Shown here one piece after another: positions 55,872 through 63,857 of a DNA stretch of 64,000 bases (the first letter of the stretch is position 1; the number at the start of each line of letters is the position of its first letter). The stretch is taken from the NCBI GenBank assembly GCA_964432595.1, contig CAYSOF010000029.1:1-64000 (forward strand). The letters run 5' to 3'. The translations under genes and the position numbers were made by a program. The notes under the pieces are model-generated. The model was given only the letters and a program-made list of their open reading frames with translations, searched no databases and was not told the DNA's origin. This stretch comes from DASYLJ01 sp964432595 (GTDB lineage: Bacteria; Desulfobacterota; Binatia; DP-6).

Positions 55872-56611
55872 GCCGCCGTCAGGAACTCGTGCAGGTAGGG
55901 ATCGGTCGAGGCACGCGCCTCGTCGGGCGTGCCGCAGAAGCGGATGCGGCCCTCGTGCAGGAAGGCGATGCGGTCGGCGACGAAGAACGCGCTCGCGAGA
56001 TCGTGCGTGACGACGACGGACGTGAGCCCGAGCCGCTGCTGCAGATCGCGGATCAGGTGGTTGATGCGCGCGGCGACGACCGGATCGAGGCCCGTCGTGG
56101 GCTCGTCGTAGAGGAGGGCGCGCGGCTCGAGCGCCAGCGCGCGCGCGAGCGCGGCGCGCTTTCGCATCCCGCCCGACAGCTCGCTCGGCATGAGCGGCTC
56201 GGTGCCGGCCAGGTCGACCATGCCGAGCGCCTCGTGGACGCGCGCGGGGATCTCGTCGGGCGGCAGCAGCCGATGCTCGTGCAGCGGGTACGCGACGTTC
56301 TCGCCGACGGTCAGCGAGTCGAACAGCGCGCCCTGCTGGAACAGCATGCCGAGCCGCCGCCGCACCGGCACGAGCCGCTCCTCGTCGAGCCCCGAGAGCG
56401 CGGTGCCCTCGATCTCGACCTCGCCGCGATCGGGACGGAGCAGCCCGTTCAAATGCTTCAGCAGCACGCTCTTCCCGGAGCCGCTGCCGCCGAGCAGCAC
56501 GAGCGTCTCGCCGACGTGCACCTCCAGGGACGCGCCGCGCAGCACCCGCTTGTGATGGAAGGCCTTCTCGAGATCGCGACAGCGGATGTAGACGGACGCC
56601 GCCATGCTCAC
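55868..56611 (-). CDS. mlaF: MlaF-like ABC ATPase of the Mla lipid-transport system
   Basis: A 247-residue ABC ATPase with Walker A LLGGSGSGKSVLLKHLNGLL, Q-loop GMLFQQGALFDSLTVGENVA, signature LSGGMRKRAALARALALEP, Walker B LLYDEPTTGLDPV and H-loop VVVTHDLASAFFVADRIAFL. The FQQGALFDSLTV and SGGMRKRAALARA forms are those of MlaF/TtgA2 proteins. It energises lipid movement with MlaE and MlaD. The GTG at 56611 overlaps the mlaE stop; ATG at 56605 is also possible. Confidence 0.94.
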   Translation of the reverse strand: MSMAASVYIRCRDLEKAFHHKRVLRGASLEVHVGETLVLLGGSGSGKSVLLKHLNGLLRPDRGEVEIEGTALSGLDEERLVPVRRRLGMLFQQGALFDSLTVGENVAYPLHEHRLLPPDEIPARVHEALGMVDLAGTEPLMPSELSGGMRKRAALARALALEPRALLYDEPTTGLDPVVAARINHLIRDLQQRLGLTSVVVTHDLASAFFVADRIAFLHEGRIRFCGTPDEARASTDPYLHEFLTAA

Positions 56612-57417
56612 GGGATCATGAAGAGCTTGGTGAGGAAGAAATCGGCGATGAGGATCGTGATCGACGCCTGCACCACGGTGGCGGTGGTCGCGCGGCCGAC
56701 GCCGTCGGCGCCGCCCGTCACGTGCAGGCCGTTCCAGCAGGCGATGATGCCGATGAAGTAGGCGAAGAAGAGCGACTTGCCGAGCCCCGACAGCACGTCG
56801 TTGATGACCATCCCGTAGAGCAGCGAGTTCGTGTAGAAGTCCGCGCTCACCTGCAGCTCGGTGACGCCGATGAAGAGGCCGCCGAGCACGCCGACCAGAT
56901 CGGCCAGCACGGTGAGCGCCGGCAGCATCACCATGATGGCGATCATCCGCGGCACGACCAGCGTGCGCACCGGGCTCGCGCCCAGCGCGCGCAGCGCGTC
57001 GACCTGCTCGGTCACCGCCATCGTGCCCAGCTCCGCCGTGATGCCGGCACCGACGCGGCCGCCGATCATCAATGCGGTGAGGATCGGTCCCATCTCGCGC
57101 ACGAGCGATACGCCGAGAATGCGCGACACGAACATCTTCGCGCCGAACCGCTCCAGGAACGTGCCGAGCTGCAGGGCCAGCACCATGCCGGTCGACAGCG
57201 CGGTCAGCGTCGTGATCGACAGCGAGCGCCAGCCGATCTGCTCGAGCTGATCGACGACGGCGCTCCAGGACGGCGGCCGCGTGAAGAACGAGCGGACGGC
57301 GTCACGGGTGAGGAGCGCGAGGCCGCCGAGGGCGTCGGTGAAGGCGATCAGCGTCGCGGGAACGACCGGCGCACGCCGGCGCCCGTCGGTCGCGTCCGCC
57401 GCGTCCGCCCCCACCAT
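56608..57417 (-). CDS. mlaE: MlaE-family permease
   Basis: A 269-residue permease with five to six helices and the MlaE signature LVREMGPILTALMIGGRVGAGI-TAELGTMAVTEQVDALRALG (the MlaE E-loop), followed by PRMIAIMVMLPALTVLADLV and FFAYFIGIIACWNGLHVTGG. It works with MlaF and MlaD in phospholipid trafficking to or from the outer membrane. It starts 33 bp after the AglD-like gene and forms the mlaEFD core with overlapping starts. mlaB and mlaC are not seen here. Confidence 0.95.
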   Translation of the reverse strand: MVGADAADATDGRRRAPVVPATLIAFTDALGGLALLTRDAVRSFFTRPPSWSAVVDQLEQIGWRSLSITTLTALSTGMVLALQLGTFLERFGAKMFVSRILGVSLVREMGPILTALMIGGRVGAGITAELGTMAVTEQVDALRALGASPVRTLVVPRMIAIMVMLPALTVLADLVGVLGGLFIGVTELQVSADFYTNSLLYGMVINDVLSGLGKSLFFAYFIGIIACWNGLHVTGGADGVGRATTATVVQASITILIADFFLTKLFMIP

Positions 57418-57450
57418 CGGCGCGACGCATAACGGCGCGGAAACAGGCTG

Positions 57451-58572
57451 TCAAACGCGTTCGGCCGCGGTCGCGCGCATCGCCTGGCGGAAGACGCCGG
57501 AGAAGAGGAACGCGCTCAGGACGAGGGGAATCAGGTGGTACGCGAGACGGAAGATGAGGATGGCGAGCACGGCCGGCTCGAGCGGGACACCGAGTCCGAC
57601 GAAGACCGCCGCCATCGAGCCCTCCATCAGGCCGAGGCCCGCGGGCACGACGGAGACCAGCGTGAACAGCAGCCCGATGCTGAAGCCGACGAGCACGACG
57701 CCCGGCGACACCGGATACTGCACGGCGCGGAACGCCGACCACAGGATCGCGCACGTGAGCACCCAGTCGACGCAGATCCAGATCGTCGGCCACGTCATGT
57801 GCTTCTTGCGCGTGAGCAGGAAGCGGAAGCCGTGATCGAGCTGGTGCTGGAATCGCCACAGCCGGACGCGTCGCGGCGCCCAGCGTGGGGCCACGCGACG
57901 CAGGATCCGATGCAGCGCCTCGCCGACCCAGAGCAGCGTGCGGCGTCGCAGCCGGGGGCGGGCGACGAGAAGCACGAACCACACGACGACGCCGGCGAAC
58001 AGCACGAGCAGGACCGAGGCCCCGATGAGCTCGGCGCCGACGAGCTGCCGTCGCATCACCAGCGACACGAAGCCGCCCAGGATGAAGAAGAGCAGGGTGA
58101 AGTTCGTGAGGAACGTCTGCACGAGGGAGATCAGGACGGCGCGGCCCGAGCTGACGCCCTGCTGGCCGAGCAGCAGCATGCGCACCGCGAAGCCCGAAAG
58201 CCCCGCCGTCGAGACGACGTAGTTGACGGTATTGGAGACGAACGTGATCCGCAGCCAGAGGGTGAAGGACAGGTGACACCCGGCCGCGTCGGCGATCCCC
58301 TGGTAGGATCGTGACATGGCGGCGTAGGACAACGCCGAGAAGACGAGCGGCTCGATCAGCGCCGTCGGATGGACCTTCGCGGCGGTCGCGAGCAGCTCCT
58401 GCCCGTCGGCCAGCAGCACCAGGCCGACCAGCACGGCGAGGCCGGTGGCCGCGGCCAGGACCAGCGTCCGTGAGGACGGGCCGCTGCGCGGTGTGTCGGC
58501 CGGCGCGGTGGACTCCGGCCCGTGGGCGGCCGGACGCTCTCGCGTCGGCGAGTCTGCGGCTATGCGGGGCAC
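57451..58572 (-). CDS. Lysylphosphatidylglycerol synthase-like / UPF0104 (AglD) membrane protein
   Basis: A 373-residue polytopic protein with about eight helices. The family features are VSNTVNYVVSTAGLSGFAVR (first conserved stretch), MTWPTIWICVDWVLTCAILW and the C-terminal LLFTLVSVVPAGLGLMEGSM, which match the flippase-like domain of MprF and AglD. Such proteins move or modify lipids. No lysyl-transferase domain is fused. The GTG at 58572 lies 13 bp inside the upstream peptidase gene; about 30 disordered residues precede the first helix, so a later start is possible. Linkage to mlaEFD suggests a lipid role. Confidence 0.75.
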   Translation of the reverse strand: MPRIAADSPTRERPAAHGPESTAPADTPRSGPSSRTLVLAAATGLAVLVGLVLLADGQELLATAAKVHPTALIEPLVFSALSYAAMSRSYQGIADAAGCHLSFTLWLRITFVSNTVNYVVSTAGLSGFAVRMLLLGQQGVSSGRAVLISLVQTFLTNFTLLFFILGGFVSLVMRRQLVGAELIGASVLLVLFAGVVVWFVLLVARPRLRRRTLLWVGEALHRILRRVAPRWAPRRVRLWRFQHQLDHGFRFLLTRKKHMTWPTIWICVDWVLTCAILWSAFRAVQYPVSPGVVLVGFSIGLLFTLVSVVPAGLGLMEGSMAAVFVGLGVPLEPAVLAILIFRLAYHLIPLVLSAFLFSGVFRQAMRATAAERV

Positions 58573-59912
58573 TGCGGGCAGGGCCGGCGATCCGGCGCCT
58601 GGGGCCTGTATCGCACGCTCGGCGGGCCGGGCAAGCCGGGCGTGGCCGACAGCGGCTCGTCGGCGACCGGCGGCCGCTTGCCCCGAAATACGTAGCGGCG
58701 GAACTGCGGCGTGAAGTCCTTGCCGGCCGTCCGGTTGACGGCACGCAGGAACGACGCCGTGGTGAGGTCGCCGCCGTCGGCGGCGAGCGCCCGGATGACG
58801 TCGTCGAGCGATTTCTGCCCGCCGGTGACACGGGCGATCTCGCCGTCCAGCCAATAGAGGACGAGGGGCGCGCTGTTGTTGAGCGCCGCCGCCTCGTGGG
58901 TGCGCGACAGATCGAGGTCCCAGCGGCCATGGCGCGCGAAGAGCTCGATGCCGCGCGTGAACCCCGCGGCGGAGAGGAGACCGGCGCGGCGCTGGATGAG
59001 CAACGAGTAGTACTCGGCGATGCCCTCCGAGATCCAGCGCCCGTCGCCCACGGGACGAAACGGTTGCCAGACGTGGATCAGCTCGTGCAGGAAGGTGCTG
59101 GTGCGGTCGTTCGAGCGGATCGGCAGGCGCCCGTTCACGTAGAACGAGCCCTCGCCCGAGATGCCGCCCCGCCACATCGGATCCGGCGCGCTGACGACGA
59201 GCAGCTGGCGCGGCGGGGTGCCGAGGAGCGGCGCCAGCAGCGGGATGGTGCGCTCGTAGAAGCGCAGCAGGCGCGGGACGTCGAGCGCCGAGCCGGGGGC
59301 CGTCGCGACGGTCACGTCCATGCCCGCGATGTGGCGCGACACGCCGCCGACGTCGCCGAGCAGGAACCACCCGCGCGGACGTGCCATTCGCTTGCCCGGC
59401 TCCTCGACGGCGAACACGTGGGGCTCGAGGCGCTCGCCGATGGCGACGCTCTTCCAGCCGTTCGGCAGCTCGAAGAGGAGGCGCGCGCGCGATCGCGCCC
59501 GCTCGGCGCCGGCGCGGAACTCGACGTTGATCTGGGGGAAGAGGTGGCGCGCGCGGGTCGCGATCCACGTCGCGTCGGCGTGGCTGTCGAAGCGCGGCCC
59601 GCCGGGCGGGCGATGCCGGTCGACGACGATCGTATACTCGAGGTGCGCGTACGGCCCGCCGGGCGTCCACGTCAGCGTGCGGCCCGACCAGGCGAGCCGC
59701 CCGGTGCCCTGCACGTCGGTCGCGCGGCCGTCGCGGAAGACGAGGCGGAACCGCTCGATCTCGTCGATGCCGGCGAGACGCCAGCGGATGCGTGCGCGCG
59801 ACGGATCGTCGCGCGCGATGCGGACGACGTAGTCGACGCTGAACGTCGACTTCTCGGCCGCGGGCGCGCTCGTGACCAGCAGCAGCGTCGCGAGCAGCAG
59901 GCGTCCGATCAC
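58560..59912 (-). CDS. Secreted gluzincin-type metallopeptidase (M1/M61-like)
   Basis: A 450-residue protein with signal peptide MIGRLLLATLLLVTSAPAAE. The N-terminal ~180 residues are a beta domain. The catalytic domain has FLHELIHVWQPF (HExxH) and, 19 residues later, WISEGIAEYYSLL supplying the third zinc ligand Glu. GGISGEGSFYVNGRLPI lies before the active site, as the exopeptidase loop does in M1 enzymes. The C terminus is Pro/Arg-rich (PPSVRYRPQAPDRRPCPQCP). Periplasmic location is predicted. Its ATG overlaps the nrtR stop as ATGA. The substrate is unknown. Confidence 0.82.
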   Translation of the reverse strand: MIGRLLLATLLLVTSAPAAEKSTFSVDYVVRIARDDPSRARIRWRLAGIDEIERFRLVFRDGRATDVQGTGRLAWSGRTLTWTPGGPYAHLEYTIVVDRHRPPGGPRFDSHADATWIATRARHLFPQINVEFRAGAERARSRARLLFELPNGWKSVAIGERLEPHVFAVEEPGKRMARPRGWFLLGDVGGVSRHIAGMDVTVATAPGSALDVPRLLRFYERTIPLLAPLLGTPPRQLLVVSAPDPMWRGGISGEGSFYVNGRLPIRSNDRTSTFLHELIHVWQPFRPVGDGRWISEGIAEYYSLLIQRRAGLLSAAGFTRGIELFARHGRWDLDLSRTHEAAALNNSAPLVLYWLDGEIARVTGGQKSLDDVIRALAADGGDLTTASFLRAVNRTAGKDFTPQFRRYVFRGKRPPVADEPLSATPGLPGPPSVRYRPQAPDRRPCPQCPA

Positions 59913-60595
59913 AGCACGGCCACCGTCATCGGCCGCCGGCTCCGGAAGGCGTAGAGGGCCGCGGGACGGTGCGCGCCGCGGCGCATGCGGTCGAGCGGAC
60001 GCAGCAGGCCGAGCGACAGCAGCTTCTTGCGGAAGTTGCGGCGATCGAGCGGCCGGCCGAGGATCGCTTCGTACACCGCCTGCAGCTCGCCGAGCGTGAA
60101 CGCGCGCGGGAGCAGCGTGTAGGCCAGGTTCGTGTAGTGCAGCTTCGCGCGCAGCCGGTCGACGGCGGTACGCACGACCTCGGCGTGGTCGTAGGCGAGC
60201 GGCGGCATCCGGCGTACCGGGCGCCAGGCGAGCGCGTCGTACTTCTGCCCCGTCGTCGGGCCGGGCGCGGCGAGGCGCGCCGCCGGTCCGGTCGACGCGA
60301 CGAGTCCGACGTAGGCGACCGACACCACGCGGTCGTGCGGATCGCGCCGCGGGCTACCGAACGTGTAGAGCTGCTCGAGGTACGGGTCGACGACGCCGGT
60401 CTGCGCCAGCAACTCGCGATGCGCCGCCTGGTCGAGCGACTCCTCTTCGCGGACGCGACCGCCGGGCAGGGCCCACCAGCCCGCGAACGGTCCGTGCCGG
60501 GCGCGCACGAGCAGCACGTGCAGCGCGCCGTCACGCACCGTGCAGAGCGCGACGTCGACGGCGACGGCGGTCGCCGGCGCCGGGTGCGCGCTCAC
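59909..60595 (-). CDS. nrtR: NrtR-like Nudix-domain transcriptional regulator of NAD metabolism
   Basis: A 228-residue protein with a Nudix-fold domain (residues about 8-140) and a C-terminal winged helix (about 150-225; ALLPRAFTLGELQAVYEAIL, LDRRNFRKKLLSLGLL), the NrtR layout. The Nudix box reads GGRVREEESLDQAAHRELLAQTGV-like: the REU part is present but the two catalytic Glu of the EE pair are replaced by Ala-Gln, so hydrolysis is unlikely. NrtR proteins sense ADP-ribose and repress NAD synthesis genes. The GTG overlaps the nadA stop as GTGA, and a palindrome lies in the nadA promoter. A plain Nudix hydrolase is the less likely alternative. Confidence 0.8.
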   Translation of the reverse strand: MSAHPAPATAVAVDVALCTVRDGALHVLLVRARHGPFAGWWALPGGRVREEESLDQAAHRELLAQTGVVDPYLEQLYTFGSPRRDPHDRVVSVAYVGLVASTGPAARLAAPGPTTGQKYDALAWRPVRRMPPLAYDHAEVVRTAVDRLRAKLHYTNLAYTLLPRAFTLGELQAVYEAILGRPLDRRNFRKKLLSLGLLRPLDRMRRGAHRPAALYAFRSRRPMTVAVL

Positions 60596-61599
60596 CCGCC
60601 GAGCTCGAGCATCGCCGTCAGCGCGCGCTCGGCCCGCACTCGCACGTCCTCGGGCAGCGTGATCTCCGGGCGGAGGTCGCGGAGCGCGTCGCGCGTGCCC
60701 TCGAGCGTGATCATCTTCATGTACGCGCAGAGCTTGCAGCTCTTGTAGAAGCGCTTCTCCGGCACCTCGAGCAGCAGGCGGTCGGAGAGTCCGCACTCGG
60801 TGACGATCAGGAACTCGTGCGCGTCGCTCTCCTTCGCGTACTTCACCATGCCGCTGGTGCTGAGCACGGCGTCGGCCACGCCCAGCACGTCCGCCCGGCA
60901 CTCGGGATGCGCGAGCACCTTCACGTGCGGCAGGCCCTTCTTGACGGCGAGGATCTGCTCCGGGGTGATCTGATGGTGGACGTAGCAGTTGCCGTCCCAC
61001 GCGATGATCGACTTGGTCGTCTGCGACTGCACGTGCGCGGCGAGGTTCTTGTCGGGGACGAAGAGGATGTTGCGTCCCGGCAACGCCTCGACGACCTTCA
61101 CCGCGTTCGAGCTCGTACAGCACGCGTCGCATTCGGCCTTCACGTCGGCCGTCGTGTTCACGTAGCCGACGACCTGGAGGTCGGGATAGAGCTTCTTCAG
61201 CTCGTCCTTGCGATCGGCGAGGTCCTCGGCGGTGACGCTGTCGGCCAGCGAGCAGCCGGCGCGGAGGTCGGGCAGGATGACCTTCCGCGTGGGGTTCAGG
61301 ATCTTCGCCGTCTCGGCCATGAAGTGGACGCCGCAGAAGACGATGACCTCGGCGTCCACCCTGGTGGCCTGCCGCGCCAGCTCGAGCGAGTCGCCGACGA
61401 AGTCGGCCACCTGGAAGATCTCCGGGCGCTGGTAGTTGTGCGCCAGGATGACGGCGTTCCGCTCGCGCTTCAGCGTCTCGATCTCGGCGATGACGTCGGC
61501 CATCTCGGCGCAGCGCTCGGGGCCGTACGCGGCGTCGCCCAGCGGGGCGAGCAGCGTCTGGAGGGCGGTGGCGTCGTGCGCGGTCTCGATGTCGGGCAT
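60592..61599 (-). CDS. nadA: Quinolinate synthase NadA
   Basis: A 335-residue [4Fe-4S] enzyme making quinolinate from iminoaspartate and dihydroxyacetone phosphate in NAD synthesis. Conserved parts are AVILAHNYQRPEIFQVADFV, VIVFCGVHFMAETAKILNP, LPDLRAGCSLADS, DACCTSSNAVKVVEALP, VLAHPECRADV, LSTSGMVKYAKES and KSCKLCAYMKMITLEG; the three cluster Cys are within DACCTSSN, AGCSL or CGVHF and KLCAYMK. It is the first gene of a likely eight-gene operon down to 53878. nadB and nadC are not in the window. Confidence 0.96.
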   Translation of the reverse strand: MPDIETAHDATALQTLLAPLGDAAYGPERCAEMADVIAEIETLKRERNAVILAHNYQRPEIFQVADFVGDSLELARQATRVDAEVIVFCGVHFMAETAKILNPTRKVILPDLRAGCSLADSVTAEDLADRKDELKKLYPDLQVVGYVNTTADVKAECDACCTSSNAVKVVEALPGRNILFVPDKNLAAHVQSQTTKSIIAWDGNCYVHHQITPEQILAVKKGLPHVKVLAHPECRADVLGVADAVLSTSGMVKYAKESDAHEFLIVTECGLSDRLLLEVPEKRFYKSCKLCAYMKMITLEGTRDALRDLRPEITLPEDVRVRAERALTAMLELGG

Positions 61600-61645
61600 G
61601 TGCGGGTCTCCACGGGGCGCGAGGCAGTTCGTGTACTTCCTACGC

Positions 61646-61674
61646 ATACTCGGGCGGGTCGCCCGCCCTGTCAA
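61646..61674 (-). promoter_or_regulatory. nadA operon promoter with a palindromic operator candidate
   Basis: On the minus strand a perfect TTGACA (61674-61669), then the perfect palindrome GGGCGGG-CGA-CCCGCCC filling the whole 17-bp spacer (61668-61652), then GAGTAT as a weak -10 (61651-61646). A palindrome between the boxes is where a repressor such as NrtR would bind. It could also be a hairpin ending the methyltransferase mRNA, whose stop lies at 61671. Confidence 0.45.
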
Positions 61675-62714
61675 CTCCCGGCGGCGCGGAGCCGCGCACG
61701 GGCCGCGGCGAGGTACGTCGCGCTGGTGTCGATGCCGACGGCACGCCGGCCGAGCTCCAGTGCCGCCACGAGCGTCGTGCCGGTGCCCGCGAACGGGTCG
61801 AGGACGATGCCGCCGGGCGGGCAGGTGGCGCGGATCGGCAGAGCGCAGAGCTCCTTCGGATAGACCGCGTAGTGGCCGTCGCGCCGCCACTGGTCCTCGG
61901 GGACGATGCGCCAGACGTCGCCCGTCTTGGGGCCGCGCGGGTGGTACGGCAGCACGTAGAACCCGCGCTTCGCAAGCTCCTCGGCGCGGCCCGAGACGTC
62001 GCGCGCGTCGCTGTGGGTCGTGCGCTGGCAGCCGCGGATGATCATGCGGAAATCGGCGAGCTCGCCGGCTTCGACCCGGGCGAGCGCGCGGCGCAGGGCC
62101 GCCGTCGCCGCGCGCCGCTCCGGCGGGCTCAGCGCGGGGCTGTCGCGGATCTGCTGCGCGTAGCGGACGCCCGACACGCCGGTCGGCGTGACGAGCCGGC
62201 CGTTGCGCCGTTGCGGCGGCGCGGGCGGGCGGCGGACCGCGTCGGCGTCGTACCAGTAGCGCGCGCCGCGCACGAGGTGGAACACCAGCTCGTAGGTATC
62301 GCGCAGCTTGTCGCTCGCGTTGCAGGGATTGCCCTTCACCTTGTCCCAGACGACGGCGTTGCGGAGCAGCCAGCCGCGCGCCTGCAGCGCGAGCGCCGTG
62401 CGCCACGGGATGCCGGCCAGGTTCTTGCCACTGTACGTGTCGCCGAGGTTCAGCCAGAGCGAGCCGCTCGGACGCAGCACGCGGGCGAGACCGTCGAGGA
62501 TGTCGGTGAGATGCGCGACGTAGTCGGCGGCGTCGCGCTCGGTGCCGAGCGTCGAGTCGCCGTCGTATCGACGTGCGCGCCAGTAGGGTGGACTGGTGAC
62601 GACGGTGTCCACACAGGCCGCCGGAAACCTGCGCAGAACGGTGCCCGCGTCGCCCCGCAGGAGGAGGGTGTGTGGTGTCGGCCCGGCGAGGAAGGCCGCG
62701 AGGTTTCGGGGCAT
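61671..62714 (-). CDS. Orphan site-specific DNA methyltransferase (N4/N6 amino type)
   Basis: A 347-residue methyltransferase of the N4-cytosine/N6-adenine class. Motif IV is TSPPYW (VVTSPPYWRARRYDGD) and comes first; the AdoMet motif I is IVLDPFAGTGTTLVAALELG near the C terminus, giving the beta-type order. A target-recognition region lies between them. TSPPY is more usual in N4-cytosine enzymes. No restriction endonuclease or other defence gene is adjacent, so it is probably regulatory or part of a decayed system. The ATG at 62714 precedes PRNLAAFLAG directly; the gene is divergent from bioB and its 5' end overlaps the bioB promoter region. Confidence 0.85.
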   Translation of the reverse strand: MPRNLAAFLAGPTPHTLLLRGDAGTVLRRFPAACVDTVVTSPPYWRARRYDGDSTLGTERDAADYVAHLTDILDGLARVLRPSGSLWLNLGDTYSGKNLAGIPWRTALALQARGWLLRNAVVWDKVKGNPCNASDKLRDTYELVFHLVRGARYWYDADAVRRPPAPPQRRNGRLVTPTGVSGVRYAQQIRDSPALSPPERRAATAALRRALARVEAGELADFRMIIRGCQRTTHSDARDVSGRAEELAKRGFYVLPYHPRGPKTGDVWRIVPEDQWRRDGHYAVYPKELCALPIRATCPPGGIVLDPFAGTGTTLVAALELGRRAVGIDTSATYLAAARARLRAAGS

Positions 62715-62723
62715 GAAGGATTC

Positions 62724-62752
62724 TTGCCAAACCCCGGCCGGACCGCTAGGAG
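62724..62752 (+). promoter_or_regulatory. Promoter of bioB
   Basis: TTGCCA (62724-62729), a 17-bp spacer and TAGGAG (62747-62752), with the bioB ATG 14 bases on. The same -35 TTGCC form occurs before ntrY and tatA. The TAGGAG could instead act as a ribosome-binding site for the ATG at 62767; no clear BirA operator is seen. Confidence 0.35.
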
Positions 62753-62766
62753 CCTGTCGGGTCATC

Positions 62767-63819
62767 ATGATGCGCGACGCTCTCCTGCACCCGACTGCCG
62801 CCCTCGCGCAAGCGCGCGCGTGGCGCGGACTCGCCGAAACCGCGATGGCCGATCGTCCGATCACCGCCGACGATGCGCGCCGTGTGCTCGCCGCTTCCGA
62901 CGACGAGCTGCCCGCGCAGCTGTGGGCCGCCTACGCCGTGCGCGCCACGCATTTCGGCCGTCGCGTGAAGCTCTGCGTGCTGAACAACGCGCGCAGCGGG
63001 CTCTGTCCGGAAGACTGCGGCTACTGCTCGCAGTCGGCCGAGGCGACGTCGGACATCAAGCGCTACCGTCTCAAGTCGGTCGACGAGCTGGTCGCCGGCG
63101 CGCACAGCGCGGTCGAGCGCGGCGCGCGCCGGTACTGCATGGTGACGAGCGCGCGCGGACCGAGCGCGGCCGACATTCGGCACTTCGGCGCCGCCGCGCG
63201 CGCGATCCGCAAGCAGCTGCCCGACGTCGAGCTGTGCGTATCGCTCGGCATCATGGGCGACGCCGAGGCGGAGTCGCTGCGCGCCTCGGGCATCGACTTC
63301 GTCAACCACAACCTCAACACGAGCCAGCGCTTCTATCCGGAGATCTGCACGACGCACACCTACGAGGATCGCGTCGCGACGGTGCGCAGCGCGCGGCGGG
63401 CGGGCCTGTCGGCGTGCTCCGGCGTGATCGTCGGGCTCGGCGAGACCGACGACGATCTCGTCGACGTCGCGTTCGCGCTCGCGGAGCTCGGAGTCGAGTC
63501 GTTGCCGGTGAACTTCCTGATCCCGATCGACGGGACCACGCTCACGACGGGTGATCCGCCGAGCGTCGGACGCTGCCTGCGTTCGCTCGTGCTGTTCCGC
63601 CTGACGAACCCGCGCGCGGAGATCCGTGCCGCGGGAGGGCGCGAGCGCAATCTCGGCGGCGCGCAGAGCCTGGCGCTGTTCGCCGCGAACTCGGTGTTCG
63701 TCGACGGCTACCTCACCACGGCGGGGCAGGCGCATCGCGACGCCGCCTCAATGATCGAGACTCTCGGCTTCGAGGTCGAGACCGCCCCGGCGCTGATGGA
63801 CAGCGCGGTGGCGTTGTGA
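62767..63819 (+). CDS. bioB: Biotin synthase BioB
   Basis: A 350-residue radical SAM enzyme that inserts sulfur into dethiobiotin. The radical cluster motif is CPEDCGYCSQSAEATSDIKR (CxxxCxxC). Other family parts are VKLCVLNNARSGLCPEDC, MVTSARGPSAADI, VNHNLNTSQRFYPEICTTHT, IVGLGETDDDLVDVAFALAE, PVNFLIPIDGT and RLTNPRAEIRAAGGRERNL, including the Arg that contacts the second cluster. The ATG at 62767 (a double Met) gives a normal N terminus; the upstream frame overlaps the methyltransferase gene. No other bio genes are in the window. Confidence 0.95.
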   Translation: MMRDALLHPTAALAQARAWRGLAETAMADRPITADDARRVLAASDDELPAQLWAAYAVRATHFGRRVKLCVLNNARSGLCPEDCGYCSQSAEATSDIKRYRLKSVDELVAGAHSAVERGARRYCMVTSARGPSAADIRHFGAAARAIRKQLPDVELCVSLGIMGDAEAESLRASGIDFVNHNLNTSQRFYPEICTTHTYEDRVATVRSARRAGLSACSGVIVGLGETDDDLVDVAFALAELGVESLPVNFLIPIDGTTLTTGDPPSVGRCLRSLVLFRLTNPRAEIRAAGGRERNLGGAQSLALFAANSVFVDGYLTTAGQAHRDAASMIETLGFEVETAPALMDSAVAL

Positions 63820-63857
63820 CCACTCGCGTGCGACGCGAGCACGGAAGGGACGAGCGC

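Noticed and set aside
61652..61668. The GC palindrome read as a terminator of the methyltransferase gene
   Set aside because: It has no T-rich tail on the minus strand and it fits exactly between promoter boxes; an operator is preferred, though both cannot be excluded.
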